The notes beneath the pieces are model-generated. The model saw nothing but the letters and a program-made list of their open reading frames with translations, was not told the origin of the DNA and searched no databases. 64,000 bases of DNA from Floccularia luteovirens (Eukaryota; Basidiomycota; Agaricomycetes; Agaricales; Squamanitaceae), in NCBI GenBank assembly GCA_009739215.1, contig VSJF01000005.1, positions 806,001 through 870,000 on the forward strand. Direction: 5' to 3'. Positions 31,938 to 44,344 of the stretch are shown here, one piece after another; positions within the stretch are counted from its first letter, which is position 1, and every line of letters begins with the position of its first letter. A program made the position numbers and the translations under genes.

Positions 31938-34900
31938 TTACAACTTTGAAAACATATCTTTTGAAAGCTCCAAGGTTGCAATCTCAGCTTCCAAAGTCTT
32001 TCTCTGCAAATTAAAAGATTATCTCAGTTAGTACTCAAGAAAAGAACATGTTCCAGCACTCCTACCTTCATTTCATTTGCAAGTCGCACATTATCCGGTA
32101 CAGTTTCTGCATAATCCTGTTGCGACTCCACTTTGACGACCTTCTGGAGGTTAAGACGAGCGAGATCGATTTTTTTCTCGCATTTAGATATTTCAATGTC
32201 GATATCCACAAGACCCTACCATGTAAACACAAGTAAAACAATCACGTCGATGAGTGCAGACGATAAATACGCACCCTAACCAAAGTATGAACCGCGATCG
32301 AGGAGGTTACTATTCCACCTCCACACCCTGCAGGTATTTCGCCAACATCTCGCACAACAACGGCACTTTTGCAACCCTTCGTCAGTGCTATTATGGTTGG
32401 AAGCTGAGACTCAAAAAGAGCGGCTTCATTATCCGTTTGCACATGAATGAAAACTGCGCAAGAGATTATCAAAATCTATACGACGGTTATCTCAATATGC
32501 GTACGTTGTATATCATTTTGGAGGTTATAAGATGCTGCCAGGGAACGACCGGTTTTGATAGTTGAAAAGACGAGATCGAATTCTTTGTCAGCATCATGAA
32601 AATCGAACCCCATGTCCTTTTTCAAAGATCAGTACGTAAGTGAATTGGGTGTGGGGGATAAACAGACAAATTCGGGAAACGCAGAAACCATGATAGATGG
32701 TGTGGGGTCATTCGGCCGTCTAGGCAGGCGCTGCCATAACTCTTCGGTTACAAATGGCATAAAGGGGTGAAGTAACCTGAGGCCAAAGTCGAGGCAGGTG
32801 TACAATGTCTGTTGTGCAGACTTGCGGGTGTCGGCTGGCGCATTTTCATCTGTCATTGGCTTCATAGCCTCCTGTGATATCTCATGAGTAAACAGATCAT
32901 TATGAGAAACGTTGACTTACGATGTAGACATCACACAACTCATAGAGCCAGAAGTTATAGACAGCGTTTGTCGCGCTCATGAAATTTCGGTCAGTTAGCT
33001 GTTGATTTAGATCCACGGCGGCAATATTAAGTTTGTGAAAGATCCATTTCTCAACCAAGCTCTCCTTGCCTGTCGGCTGACGAGGATATCAATGGGACAA
33101 TCAAGAAATAACACGACGCACATACCTTAGCAATGGACACGGGAACAAACTCCCCATCTAGCTTGAGCATGGCAAATTTTGTCGCATTGAAAATCTTGTT
33201 ACAGAACTTGCGATACCCTTCGACGCGCAATATTTCTAGATTAATATCTCGTCCTGGGTGCGGCGATTAGTTAGTTATATACACCACAGAAGTGGATATG
33301 ACGATCTCACCTCCTCCAGAATAAGCGCACAGAGCAAATCTAAGGGCATCAGTACCACACTGGGGTATACCCTTCGGAAAATCTTTCTTCTGGCCAGCCT
33401 TTGCTTTCAAAATCTCTTTTTCGTCTAAATTGCCTTCATACAGCTTTTCATGTAGTTTTTCGAGTGACAACCCTTGAATAACATCAAGGGGGTCAATCAC
33501 ATTTCCTAGTGACTTGCTCATCTTGCGTCCGTGAGCATCACGAATCATGGCGTGGCATAAGACTTCTTTGAACGGCATTTGCCCGGTTAATTTCACCCCA
33601 AGAAGCACCATACGAGCCACCCAAAAGAACAATATGTCCCACCCTGTCTCAAGCATCGACGATGGATAGAAGTTCTCAAGGTCGAAAGTCTACCATACTA
33701 GGTTAGCAGATTTCCAAAGGAGAGAGAGAAGATCACCTTTTGGGGCCAACCCATGATGGACCACGGCCATAATCCTGACGAAAACCATGTATCCAACACG
33801 TCTTCGTCTTGTTCAAGTGTGAAGAGTCGTCCAGCAGCTAACTTCTCTGCACGTTTCATTGCATCCTCAGTTGTTCGTCCCACCACCCAGTTCTTTCCGT
33901 CATTCACCTAATAAACCGTTTAGCTAGCACAAGATATAGGAGACAGAAATGCACACATCAGCCTCAGTGCCCTCAATTTTTACGAAATATGCTGGGCAAC
34001 GGTGACCCCACCAGAGTTGGCGCGATATACACCAATCTTGGATGCCTTCTAACCAACGGTACCATTCATTCTCAGATTGCTTAGGTGTAATGATAAGTTC
34101 TCCAGCCCGAGTGCGCTACAAAGGGTGGTCACTCTAAATGGAACCCCAAAGAGATGTCCCAGAAAATTACCTTGATAGCTTCTTCTGCAAGTGGCTTGCA
34201 GTTTACCCACCACTGTGGTTTCAATACAGGTTCTATGACATCACCAGATTTACTACAGTTTTGTTAGTATCTTTATGATGAAAAGGGAAACAAACTGACC
34301 TGCAAATGGGGATCTGCATAGGGTTATCTTTCGTTTCAATATAAAGTCCCAACTCCTTCAGTGCATTTACAACTTCTACACGCGCATGGAACCGTTTTGT
34401 ACCCTCAAAAGCAAATCAGCCCAGCATTTTCACTCGAGAAAGAAACATATGTATTACTTTGAATCGTCCAGCGTTAGAATTTAATGTACCATCATCATTA
34501 AGGATATTGATGAAGTCCAATTTATGTCGTACCCCAACTTCATAATCGTTTGGATCGTGAGCGGGCGTTATTTTTACGGCACCGGTGCCAAACTCCATAT
34601 CAACAACGATATCATCGCATACGATCGGGATTCGTCGATCAAGGAAAGGATGTTTGACAAACTTGCCGTGCAGGTGAGTGTATCTGGGGTCATTTGGATG
34701 TACAGCCACCGCTGTATCACCCAACATAGTCTCTGGTCGAGTGGTAGCTACGATTATGCGCTCATCTATGGGGTTGGTGTTCACAAAAGTCTATAGATCT
34801 AGTATTTGAGAAGAAACGCACCAGATCCTTCAATAGGGTATGCAAATGAAGTTATAACTCCGAACTCGAATCTTTCTTTGAGATCGTATCCCGGAACATT

Positions 34901-36003
34901 GAGCAATGTACGACCAGTGAGTTGCTTCTGTTCAACCTCAAGGTTGGACAAGGTTGTGTTGAGCTTGACACACCAATTTACGAGGCGGTTAGCGCGATAA
35001 ATGATGCCATCCTCATGCAATCTACAAAATGTCTCTATTACTGCTTTGCTAAGGTTCTAAAATCTTGTTTAGGTCACGACAAAATGAGAAAGCTTGTGAA
35101 TACCTCATCCATCGTGAAGGCTACGCGACTCCAATCATAGCTGCCTCCTAGTCTACGCAACTGGTTGGTGATTCGGCCTTGGTATCTGACGGGGTGTAAA
35201 TAACGGAATCCAAATGTTTCAGTAAAGCACGTACTCATTCTTCCAATCCATAACAGTTTCCAAGAAGCGTTCACGACCAAGATCGTGCCTTGTCTTACCC
35301 TGCGTCTTGTACAAACGTTTCTCTACAACACTTTGAGTCGATATCCCAGCGTGATCGAAACCTGGGGCGAAGAGAGTTGTCTTTCCAAGCATTCGATTCC
35401 AACGAATAAGGCAGTCTTGAATTGCTGTAGTAAGGGCATGACCGATGTGAAGACTACCTGTCACGTTTGGAGGCGGCGCAGGGATAATGAATGTGCCTTT
35501 CTCGCTATGATATCCATTGGGCATGTTGGGCTTGAAAAAACCTTGCTCCAACCACCACTCGTACCAAGCAGACTCTACAGCAATTGGGTTATATCCCGCA
35601 GCCATAGGTTGTGTAAGATCTATATATGTTTAAGTAAATGAAGAAGTAGAGACTGGATATAAATTATCAACCTTTCTTCTCTCCGGGTGGTGTGGTGTTC
35701 ACGAAAGAAGGCTCTTCATCCTTTTTTTCCTTTTCGACTTTTTGTTTCTTTTCCACAGCTACTGCAGTTTTTGCAGTTTTTGCGGCTAGTTTTGCCTCTT
35801 TCTCGAGGCGTTTTGCTTCCTTCTTCGCTGTTTTCTATCAATGAACTGTTTGGGACTGGTGAAAATGAACACGTACCTGCACTCTTTGAGTTAAGAGTGG
35901 TAGCATCTTCTGGCTGCTGTTGTTGAGCTGGATCTGCCATGGATGATATTCTGCGGAGGTTGATTAGAAGAGGAGATGCACGCAGAAATCGATGAGCCAG
36001 CAT
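31938..36003 (-). CDS. VAS1: Valyl-tRNA synthetase, cytosolic and mitochondrial
   Basis: Charges tRNA-Val. I reconstruct 18 exons (36003-35877, 35827-35672, 35619-35235, 35185-35104, 35056-34822, 34790-34458, 34403-34300, 34252-34171, 34115-33957, 33907-33737, 33689-33311, 33253-33126, 33076-32921, 32871-32668, 32616-32505, 32453-32275, 32215-32066, 32003-31938), about 1,068 aa. Signatures: lysine-rich eukaryotic N-extension, [12 protein letters not shown] (HIGH), editing-domain [35 protein letters not shown] (KMSKS) and a C-terminal coiled coil. The first ATG gives an Arg-rich, mitochondrial-type leader; a second in-frame ATG 21 codons later (SMADP) would give the cytosolic form, as in yeast VAS1. 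The exon 5/exon 6 join (34822/34790) is off by one base at a TTTT run, so a sequencing indel or unusual splice is likely. Confidence 0.93.
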
Positions 36004-36235
36004 TCGCCTGACTGAGGAATTGCTAAATAAAGAGTTGTTGCTGATCAGTCACTCGATTGATTACATAAATAGAGATTAGATTAGATTGTTATTACATAAT
36101 TAGACATTGTAATCACGTGCTTATACATGCGGGGTGAACCGGAAACTTTCTGTTCTTTCCGTCTTGTCACCTTCTCAACGCTGTCTTGCCTAATCTCCTC
36201 GCCTCCTTGTCGTCGTCGTCTACGTCGTCGCCGCA
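36004..36235. promoter_or_regulatory. Divergent promoter region VAS1/PTC7-like
   Basis: 232 bp between the two divergent start codons must hold both promoters and 5' leaders. A CT-rich stretch precedes the phosphatase ATG. No clear TATA element. Confidence 0.5.
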
Positions 36236-38268
36236 ATGTCTAGCATCCAGAAACGACTGTATACCGTTCTGCCTCGTGTGACCCCATCGTCGCCAACGCC
36301 TAGAGTGCGCTCTAACTCCATATCTTCCCAACGATCACTCTACACCTCCTCGGTACTGCCATTGTCGTTTTTTGATTCACCTCCACCTCCCTCAACTTCG
36401 CGTCCTGTTCTTTCACCTCCCCATCGCCTTCCAGCCGAAGCAAAGGCCGAGCTGCAGGTTAACTCTCTAGCACTTACTGCACCCCACTCCGCTCCAAATG
36501 TCTCCCTTGCCCTGGCTCACAATCATGCGCCTTACTCCTCAACTCCTAGACCTCCTCTTGCAATTGCCTTGTCATCACCAGATCATGTTCCTCGTCTTAA
36601 ACGTCACAGGACTAAGTATCACCTGGATGTTGGAGCATATGGCATTCCCAAACGACGCACTAAACGTCGTTTTCAGCCTAGAACTCACCAAACTCACGAA
36701 GACCTCAGCCTCGCTGTTCAAGTGGGTGAGGATGCGTATTTCGTTAGGGACAATGCTATGGGAGTTGCCGATGGTGTCGGTGGATGGTCCCGAAATACAA
36801 GGACATCGTCTTCTCATCCAAGTCCGAGTGCACTATTCGCACGCCGTCTCATGCACTTCTGTTCTGCTCAAGTCGACAGTGCTTCTGATATATCCTCTGC
36901 GCCACCCCCACCCCCTCTTAAATCCTACTCGAATCCACCTTTGCCGCTAAATTCTGTCCCATGGTATTGGAACGATTTCTCCGCCTTTGAATCTTTATCA
37001 AGTAACTCCTCTCAGTGGAATGACCATTCGATCGAAGAATCTCTTGAGGATTCCCTTCAGGAGTTATCAGAGGGTATTGATGTTCTGCAAATCCTTGAAC
37101 AGGCATACGACAAGACAATCAAAGCCCATGTAATTCCAGCTGCGTCTGACCCCTCATCTAACTCCACGGTGTCATCTTGTCAGCAATTGCCTGATGCGAC
37201 TGTTCCGCTTCTTTCAGGATCATCGACAGCCCTCGTGGCAGTCCTCGATCATATATCCACTGCATCTTCATCAACATCCACACCTTCTCCCGCAAGTTCC
37301 AGTACATCTTCACAACCATCCGTCTCCATATCTTCTGCCCCAGATTCACTCAAAAACTATGCTGCTGGCCTTCTCTCCAATTGTACTCTAGAACCTTCCT
37401 CGAGTCAAACGAGCACAGGAGCCAATGCATCACTAGACGAGTATGATGCTGTGATAAAAATTGCTCATATCGGTGACTGTATGGGCATGCTTGTGCGTGG
37501 CGATCAAATAGCGTGGCGTTCTGAAGAAATGTGGTGGAATGTATGTCTTCGACTATTTATTGATTTGCCCTTACTAAATAAATCCATTTTTATTCTTTAG
37601 TTTAATACCCCCGTTCAATTGGGCCCTACTACCCCTACTACCCCCCTTCAATCTGCGCACTCTTTTGCGCTGCCTGTCAAGGCTGATGACATCCTAATCT
37701 TAGCTAGCGATGGACTTAGCGATAATTTATGGGATGAGGATGTCCTGGATGAAGTCATTAGGTTCCGTAAAAGTTATTTGGATGATCAGCCGAAAAATGT
37801 TAGAACCGCAAGCGGTTCCGAGTCAGATAATGAAGGCAGACCCCAGTCAGCGCAAGAATCAAAGTGTTCTACCGAGGGCCTTCTTCGCCGTCGTACTCTG
37901 GCTGGTATGTTGAGTGAAGCCCTTTGCTCTCGCGCTAGGCGAGTGGCAGAACGCGGGGCAGGTGCAATTTCATCGGCCGCCCATGTGAGACAAGAAGCAG
38001 TTAAACTTGTCTCTGATCATTCGGATCCTATCCGTGCGAGTTCTCACTCAAAATTACAAGAAGCGGTGGACTTGGGCGAGGTTCCGTTTGCTCGACGTGC
38101 AAGAGAAGCTGGAAAGGTATTCCACGGAGGAAAAGATGATGGTCAGTCAAACATATATAAGCTATACCTCTGGCTGTTGCTCATGAGCTTCCTTTTGCAG
38201 ACATCTCTGTCATCGTAGCAGTCATTTCTCCTTCTGCAGATTTGCAGGAACAAGCTGTTGCTGCGTAA
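36236..38268 (+). CDS. PP2C-family protein phosphatase, PTC7/PPTC7-like
   Basis: Exons 36236-37540, 37601-38141 and 38201-38268 give 637 aa in frame. PP2C metal-binding motifs are present: GEDAYFV (Asp of motif 1), GVADGVGGW, STALVAVL, IAHIGDCMGML, ILASDGLSDNLWDEDV and a C-terminal DDISVIVAVI. This arrangement is that of the mitochondrial PTC7/PPTC7 subgroup, which in yeast dephosphorylates coenzyme Q biosynthesis proteins. The N-terminus is Arg/Ser-rich with no acidic residues for the first 45 residues or so, compatible with mitochondrial import. It is longer than yeast Ptc7 (343 aa) because of Ser/Pro-rich inserts between the catalytic motifs. Confidence 0.88.
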
Positions 38269-38663
38269 CCAAAAAACTGACGAAGATAATCTTCGTTGAT
38301 GTCTAAACATATCCATCATCAACCCACCAACTTTGTACTCTCTGTTTTAATCTGTCATAAATTCATTCTTGTAAACACTCACGGTTCAACAGCTCTCCCT
38401 ACTCTGCATATACATCATATTGGTCACTATTTTCTTTCCACAGACATTTTCAACATTTGTAGAACTAAATAACAAGTATCATATGTATACCGGAATTCTT
38501 GTGTCAATACCACTTGTAAAATAGAAAGCAGTCATTTTATTGAAACCGAGCTAGTGATGTGCACGGACCCCGACAAGCCCAAACAGAATTCAACTTGTTT
38601 CTGTTAACCGTCACCTCTTGTTCATCATCCCCCTTATTCCTGCTTAAACGAAAATACTTCATA

Positions 38664-39926
38664 ATGGAAGGCTGGTCCAAAATATCATCGAGCCTCGGAA
38701 GCATCAACTTCTCGCAAGCAGGCAACAAGATAACCAAGGGCTTTAGTTCCAGTGTACAAGCCACCAGAGAGCGTCTCGGTCAGGTTGCTCCTGATGAAAT
38801 TACAGAGCTACCTCAAGGTCTGTCCTTCCTTGACTCCTTGAGCTTTGCATAGCAGAATGTGTTGCTCGAGTGTCTAACAATAATCTCTTTCTATGTCACT
38901 GAAACTATTCACAGAATACAAAGACCTCGAAGCTCGCGTAGACTCTCTACGTGCAGCCCATATTGCAATGCTCAAGTACGTGTTCTAATATACCCTTATA
39001 CCACCTACCCTGTTCAACTTGCTACAGGGTGACCAAAGTCTACGAATCCGACTCTTATGACTACCCCACGCAAATCCAGGAATCTCTTTCAGAGATTTCC
39101 AGCTCCATCGGGTATAATATTACCTCCTTCGCAGCCACCAATCTCAAAGGAACCAACCTTCCCGCTCCCAATGCACCCGGCGCACCACCACAAGTTCAAA
39201 TAAAGACCCTCCCACACGCTCTCTGTCGTTCTGCACACTCTGCATCAGAAGTTATTGCGGCGTCATCTAACGGTCCTTCTGCAGACACTGACCGTCTTGG
39301 ACATGCGCTTAAGTTGTACGAGCAGGGCTGGGAACGTGTTTCTGCGGCCCGGATCGATCAGGACCATCATATTCGGGAAAACTACCTTCACCCATGGCAA
39401 ACTACACTCAACACTACTATTGCCGTCGCAATGAAAGCTCGCCAGGCAGTGCGTGTAAGCCGACTCGAGTTAGATGCAGCCAAGCAATCGTACGAATATT
39501 TTTCCCGCCAAGCACCGTAATAACTGACCTTACCATTTCTCCGTCTAGGCTGAAGAGTGCTGGTCCTGCCAAGCAGGAACACGCTAGACTTGAGGTTGAA
39601 AATGCAGAAGACGATCTTGTACAGAAAACAGAGGTAGCGATAACGCTTATGAAGACAGTATTAGAGAATGTAGCTACGACATGCCTAGCCGATTTGTTTC
39701 TGACACTGATTCTCTGTTCCAGCCTGAGCCTATCAAGAACCTTAATGAGCTCATCAAAGCCCAACTCCTCTACTTCTCTACGGCTGCTGAATCTCTCTCC
39801 TCAGTGCAAGGAGAAATTGAGGAACTCAGCGTAGCCTCTGAAGGCGCATATAGGTGGGTTATTCATAAATACGCAACACCCTTTAATTCTTACTATTTAT
39901 GAATTAGGAAGTCCAGGGATCACTGA
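38664..39926 (+). CDS. BAR-domain protein (Gvp36-like)
   Basis: Six exons: 38664-38817, 38915-38975, 39028-39489, 39549-39669, 39723-39853, 39908-39926 (315 aa, frame closes). The protein begins MEGWSKISSSLGS, then ATRERLG and a run of long helices (YKDLEARVDSLR, KVYESDSYDYPTQIQESLSE, LEVENAEDDLVQKTEVAITL) typical of the fungal BAR domain of yeast Gvp36, which binds curved membrane at Golgi and vacuole. The last exon codes only six residues (RKSRDH). Function beyond membrane binding is inferred from the family. Confidence 0.85.
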
Positions 39927-40339
39927 AGTGTCTCTCCATTAAACATGACTAACTCGCAAACCGCATAGATGCTCCTCCCTTGATATGACCCGTCCGTATT
40001 CTGATATTCCTTTTTGTTACACTGTGCTCCATGAAATTGGACAGTTCCTTACTTGGTGACCAATGTTGATGTAGTAATTTTTAAAATCCTTGAATGTTTG
40101 GAGTTGATCATTTTTTTTATCGTGTTACCTATTCCTCACCGTTCTGATTCGGTACGACATAAAGTAGCTGCAATTCATTCCATTCATTACTTTATATTAT
40201 ATATCGGAGTTCATGTACTGTGCAAGGTTTTGGTGGAAAAGTTGTAAATGATAATGCATCTCACTCCTCACATTTGTTAAAACCTCCATGAAATAATCAT
40301 TAACCTAAGATATACAAGATATATGCAGGTTAAAGTAGT

Positions 40340-41277
40340 CTAAACTTTATAACGCCGCCCCGTCTTCGTGAAGAATGTCTGGAGAACGTACACCTGGATC
40401 CTGCATGGAAAATGAGTTGTAAAGAAGAAAATAAATCAAGTGGGTACACGAACACAGCTATGCTGATGACGCCAAGGCTCTCAAGCACTGCATACCAGAA
40501 GAGGCGACTAAAAAAAGATATCATTAGAAATTAACGCGTATTTGGTTTATGTACAAACTTTTGTGTTGACTTGACGATAGAGAAACCGCGGTTCTCATGT
40601 GTGTGGTGACTATCGCGAAATTCAAAAAAAACATCCAAACAATGGGCATAACAGTTATCTTACGCTTTTTGCATCCTCTTGATATTCATTAGCATTCCAT
40701 TCAAGCGGAACACGCTTTCCTCCAATGCACTTGTGTGCTCGGAAATCTGACCAGGTTTCGCAGGAGCCTCGCGTCTTGGTTCGCTTTCAACCATGATATC
40801 AAAGTCAACGAGTTTTTCTGTGAGCGTTGACATGTCATTTTCGAAACAAAATGCGTATTCCCCGACTGTGTTGGCGGTAAATATGAAGTCTCCCTGGCGT
40901 TCCCTCTCGCCCTCAAGGATGAGCTTGTCATTCGGGTCTTTTACATCATAATCGATATCAAAGGAGCCTCCTGATTGCACCTAAATAGTTGCATGAGAAC
41001 TATTGGTAATAGGTAAACGCCGGTTAGTAACATACTGCAAAGTAGAACTATTGGTAGAATGTAAGTCGTAGTATGACACGAAAGAGACATGAACACGTAC
41101 ACCTATCTTCTCACCAGCCTTGTCAACGTCCGCGAAGAAACACAACCTCTCATTAGGTCCAATAGCCGTTGTTAGCGCTGATGCCTCTACTGTCAATGAA
41201 AGATAGAGGAAGAAAACAAAACAAGAAACGAAATGTAACAGGTCAAAACCCATAATCTTTAATTTATGAATTGACAC
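40340..41277 (-). CDS. emp24/gp25L/p24 family cargo receptor
   Basis: Exons 41277-41101, 40980-40664, 40609-40559, 40507-40450, 40393-40340 give 218 aa; a start at the second Met (41253) would place the signal peptide at the N-terminus. Type I membrane protein: hydrophobic signal (FVSCFVFFLYLSLTVEA), GOLD domain with the paired cysteines in ERLCFF (46) and YAFCFEN (104), a coiled-coil linker (SALEESVFRLNGMLMNIKRMQ), one transmembrane helix (LFWYAVLESLGVISIAVF) and a short cytosolic tail ending TGRRYKV. p24 proteins select cargo in COPII/COPI vesicles between ER and Golgi. It resembles the yeast Erp branch. Intron 4 uses the second of two nearby AGs, as the frame requires. Confidence 0.9.
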
Positions 41278-41486
41278 TTGACTGCAACGACATTCACACT
41301 GAACATTTTGAAACGGAGTCTAAATCCAGACCAAACAAGAACCAAACAAGGAGAACCCTTTATCTATACACAAAGTACGAAATTCCAAAGTTTAATCTCT
41401 TCGCCATCGGTACCACTGCTAAGCACCACAGAGTTTGTAACTACTGACTTTATGGTAATATTTGCTTTGTTACCACACAGCTTGCG

Positions 41487-43444
41487 ATGTTCTCGGTTTT
41501 CTCAACGTTATCTGATTATGTCCTGACTACTGAATGGCCATGGATGCAAAACACTTCAAGTAATTGCGACTCTGTGCCACATCAGGATCATTTGGGAGAT
41601 GATATGCTAGCTGCACCAAACATGAGCGTTACGCCGCGAACTTACCCTTTCTCAAACTTCTCGGTTTTCTCTAGTGCTTCGCCTCGGTTCGCTCAAGGAT
41701 CTGTAGATTCCGTATTTCCGACTTCGATTTCTTCGCATTCTACCCCACCAAGAAATCTGCAGTATTCCATGGATTCAAGCTTGACACTACTAAATACACC
41801 TGCTGATTCGCCTGGATTTTTCCAGGAATCTGTATCAAAACTGGGCCTAAAGTCTCCGCTGCTTTCACCACCTGGTCTCTTATCACCTTTTGTACCTAAA
41901 ACCCTCAAGGATCTTACTTATGTCTCTTTTGACAACCAGTATGATGCGTCTGGAACTGGCTGGCTTTCTCCTGATCCTGGCATCTCCCCTGTTGTCCGTG
42001 CCCCATTGGAAGATATTACACTGAATGTTAACAACAAGCCCAAAGAAATCGTCAACTCACCGTCCAACGTTCCTTCTTTTTCGGATAGACTTCGTTCCGT
42101 AATGGTGTCTACACCTCCCCGAAGATCTTCACTTCCCGTCGCCCTTAGTTCTCCTTGCAGGATTCCTTCTATCCTGACCAATGTCACCAAATCGAGACAA
42201 TCCCGCCCTACGAACACACCTCTGCGAGAACAACAAACAGACGAGAAAAATGTTCTAAGCCCGTATCCCGCTTTTAGCCGCGCTATGCTTTCCCCACTTA
42301 CACCATTAACGCCATTAACTTCACCAATAATTGTTTCTAGGCGCACCAGAGCCAAACACCGTCTGTCTGACTCACCACCATCTCCCTACGCACGTAAGAA
42401 AAGAATACTGCGTAAGACTGCTATAGCAATCGAACCTGTTAAAGAACGAACCAGATCTGTTACTCCTGCCTCGTCTCCGAACGAAAAGTCCACTCATTTA
42501 TTCTCATACGCCAACCGTACTTTTCCTGATCATGTTGACATCTCACCCAATTTCCCTCAGTTTTACAGGCGCTTCCCAGTTAGCTCCTATTTACAAATCC
42601 CGAGTACAGAGTGAGAGAGTATTACATTTTCTCTTTAGCTTGCTTACCGCAAATTCAAGTTCTCCGTGCACATTATTTAGTGTTCGTCACCCGGGTGGAA
42701 CATATAACCCCCCGCGTTCAGCCCTCGATCTTTATACTCCGAGGTTTGTCAAAGGTAAAGGTGTTGAAAAGGTCGGCCTTTGTCCTATCTGTATCGAACC
42801 TCGCGAGCGAGGTGGTGATAATAAAAAGCTCTGGCTGGCCATGAAATTTTCTGCATTCAAGTGGTTTGTTTTGTTATCCCCGTCCACATTCATATATTGC
42901 TCACTATAGTTTGTGCAGAGATTGAACCCAATTTCTTTTCACATCTATTAATCTCTCTTCACAGTTATCATATGCAATATGCACACGGTATTTTTCATTC
43001 TCGATATCCTTTTTACCCCCCATGTGCCCACCGGCTACCAAATATTCTTCATAGGTATTTCCGCATCAACAGGGCGGCCTTTCTCTCCCCCCTTGGCATT
43101 TCGGGTTATAAGCCGACCCAACGCGGGAAAGAAAGAGAAAACTAAAATACAGCAAGGGAAATGTCCGAAATGTACAAAATGGGTAGCGATAGAAGGGATT
43201 AAAGATATGGAAAGCAAGGTCCGTATAATTACTTTTCAAATATGTTTCCCTACTCATTTATTTCAGGTTAAAGAATTATACTGGTCAGTTTCCGAAATAA
43301 CGATGAAAATCTTCTCTCAGAACATCGTCAAATAGGTGGAAGCATGCTGCTATATGTCATCACGACTTTACGATCGAGAATGAGGGTGATTTGTACGAAG
43401 ATGATCATATCCTCGAAAAGGTCATGGAATTGGGAATTTTTTAG
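41487..43444 (+). CDS. Rua1-type zinc-binding transcriptional regulator
   Basis: Six exons (41487-42610, 42639-42860, 42965-42987, 43055-43218, 43267-43283, 43336-43444), 552 aa, in frame throughout; exons of 23 and 17 nt are required by domain conservation. The N-terminal two-thirds is Ser/Pro-rich and disordered, with many SP sites and a basic patch (RRTRAKHRLSDSPPSP). The last 190 or so residues match the Rua1 C-terminal domain: FPQFYRRFPVSSY, HPGGTYNPPRSALDLYTPRF, cysteine pairs VGLCPICIEP and QGKCPKCTKW, NYHMQYAHGI and YWWKHAAICHH. Ustilago Rua1 activates the ustilagic acid glycolipid cluster; no such cluster is visible here, so the target in this fungus is unknown. The start may be the second Met (41544). 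Confidence 0.85.
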
Positions 43445-43580
43445 CTTCTGCTGAAAGTTCTAATTTATAAAGTTAATCATTGTTGTTGCGATTGATACGA
43501 GTAGAACCATAGACGTTTTCGCTGTTCCATGAGATATTCTGAATAATTTGAAACAATAAACATTGAGATTTAATCCAAAT

Positions 43581-44344
43581 TTACTGTTGATGAGGTGCAA
43601 CGCTATCCTGTCGTGAACTACTCAACTCCTCTACTACAATCTGTTGACCCAAGGCTTTTATTTTTTCTGCATCCTGTAACCGATGACTCTCCAACTGCAT
43701 CTCAACATCCTTCAAACTTGTCTCCCCGATTCCTAGCGGCATACGCTCCCACCTAATCATTTTCATCCCAACACCACCTAACGCATGTCGCCTCAGATAT
43801 TTAAACCACTTGTCAACAACTTCAGGATCTGCATCCCATGCTTTGATAGCACGCTTGTGCACGCGTCTCTCAAAATTCTCCTGCGATTTTTTGTGTACGA
43901 AAGGACTGCGTGGCACAGTCCAAAGGGAACGCTGAGTTGGGAGATAAACAACCTTGGAAGTGGGGATTCCGAGCGCCGATGCTGCGTGTGTCGCAAAGTG
44001 AGTAAATAGGTCTAGAAGACGGATATGATGTGAACGGAAATGGATATTGGCGACTGGAATGTCATGAGTGCGTGGGTGAAAGAAGGGGAGGTGTAAAGAG
44101 CGTCCATGTATAACCGTAGACGCGTATTCTTTTTCTGTAATTGTGGAAGGGAGCCCAGCTTCATGCGGCAGGATATCCTGTTTCGGGAGGCAACCAACTA
44201 TGTCACTGAAAACAAATGAGTTTCTGCGTTCGCCAAAAAAAAGGTGGGGTTGACGTACTCAGATTTGTTGCTATTCAACCTCCTCCATCTTGTAGCCGCT
44301 GAGATACACCTTGGCGATGACCGCGCAAGAGCTAGCCTCAACAT
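43581..44344 (-). CDS. RSM10: Mitochondrial small-subunit ribosomal protein uS10m
   Basis: Exons 44344-44259 and 44205-43581 (236 aa). The first exon encodes a classic mitochondrial presequence, MLRLALARSSPRC...RWRRLNSN, basic and free of acidic residues. The S10 core follows: HIRLLDLFTHFATHAASALGIP, VVYLPTQRSLWTVPRSPFVHKKSQENFE and RRVHKRAIKAWDAD, the conserved tRNA-contacting loop side of uS10. The C-terminal extension after RHALGGVGMK is typical of fungal Rsm10. The acceptor TTTTCAG at 44206 joins the leader in frame. Confidence 0.92.

Noticed and set aside
34524..35140. Plus-strand frames opposite the valyl-tRNA synthetase
   Set aside because: Shadow frames of conserved coding exons on the minus strand.
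41101..41110. Alternative donor at 41103 in the p24 gene
   Set aside because: It would shift the frame before VQSGGSF; the GTACGT donor after 41101 keeps the conserved sequence.
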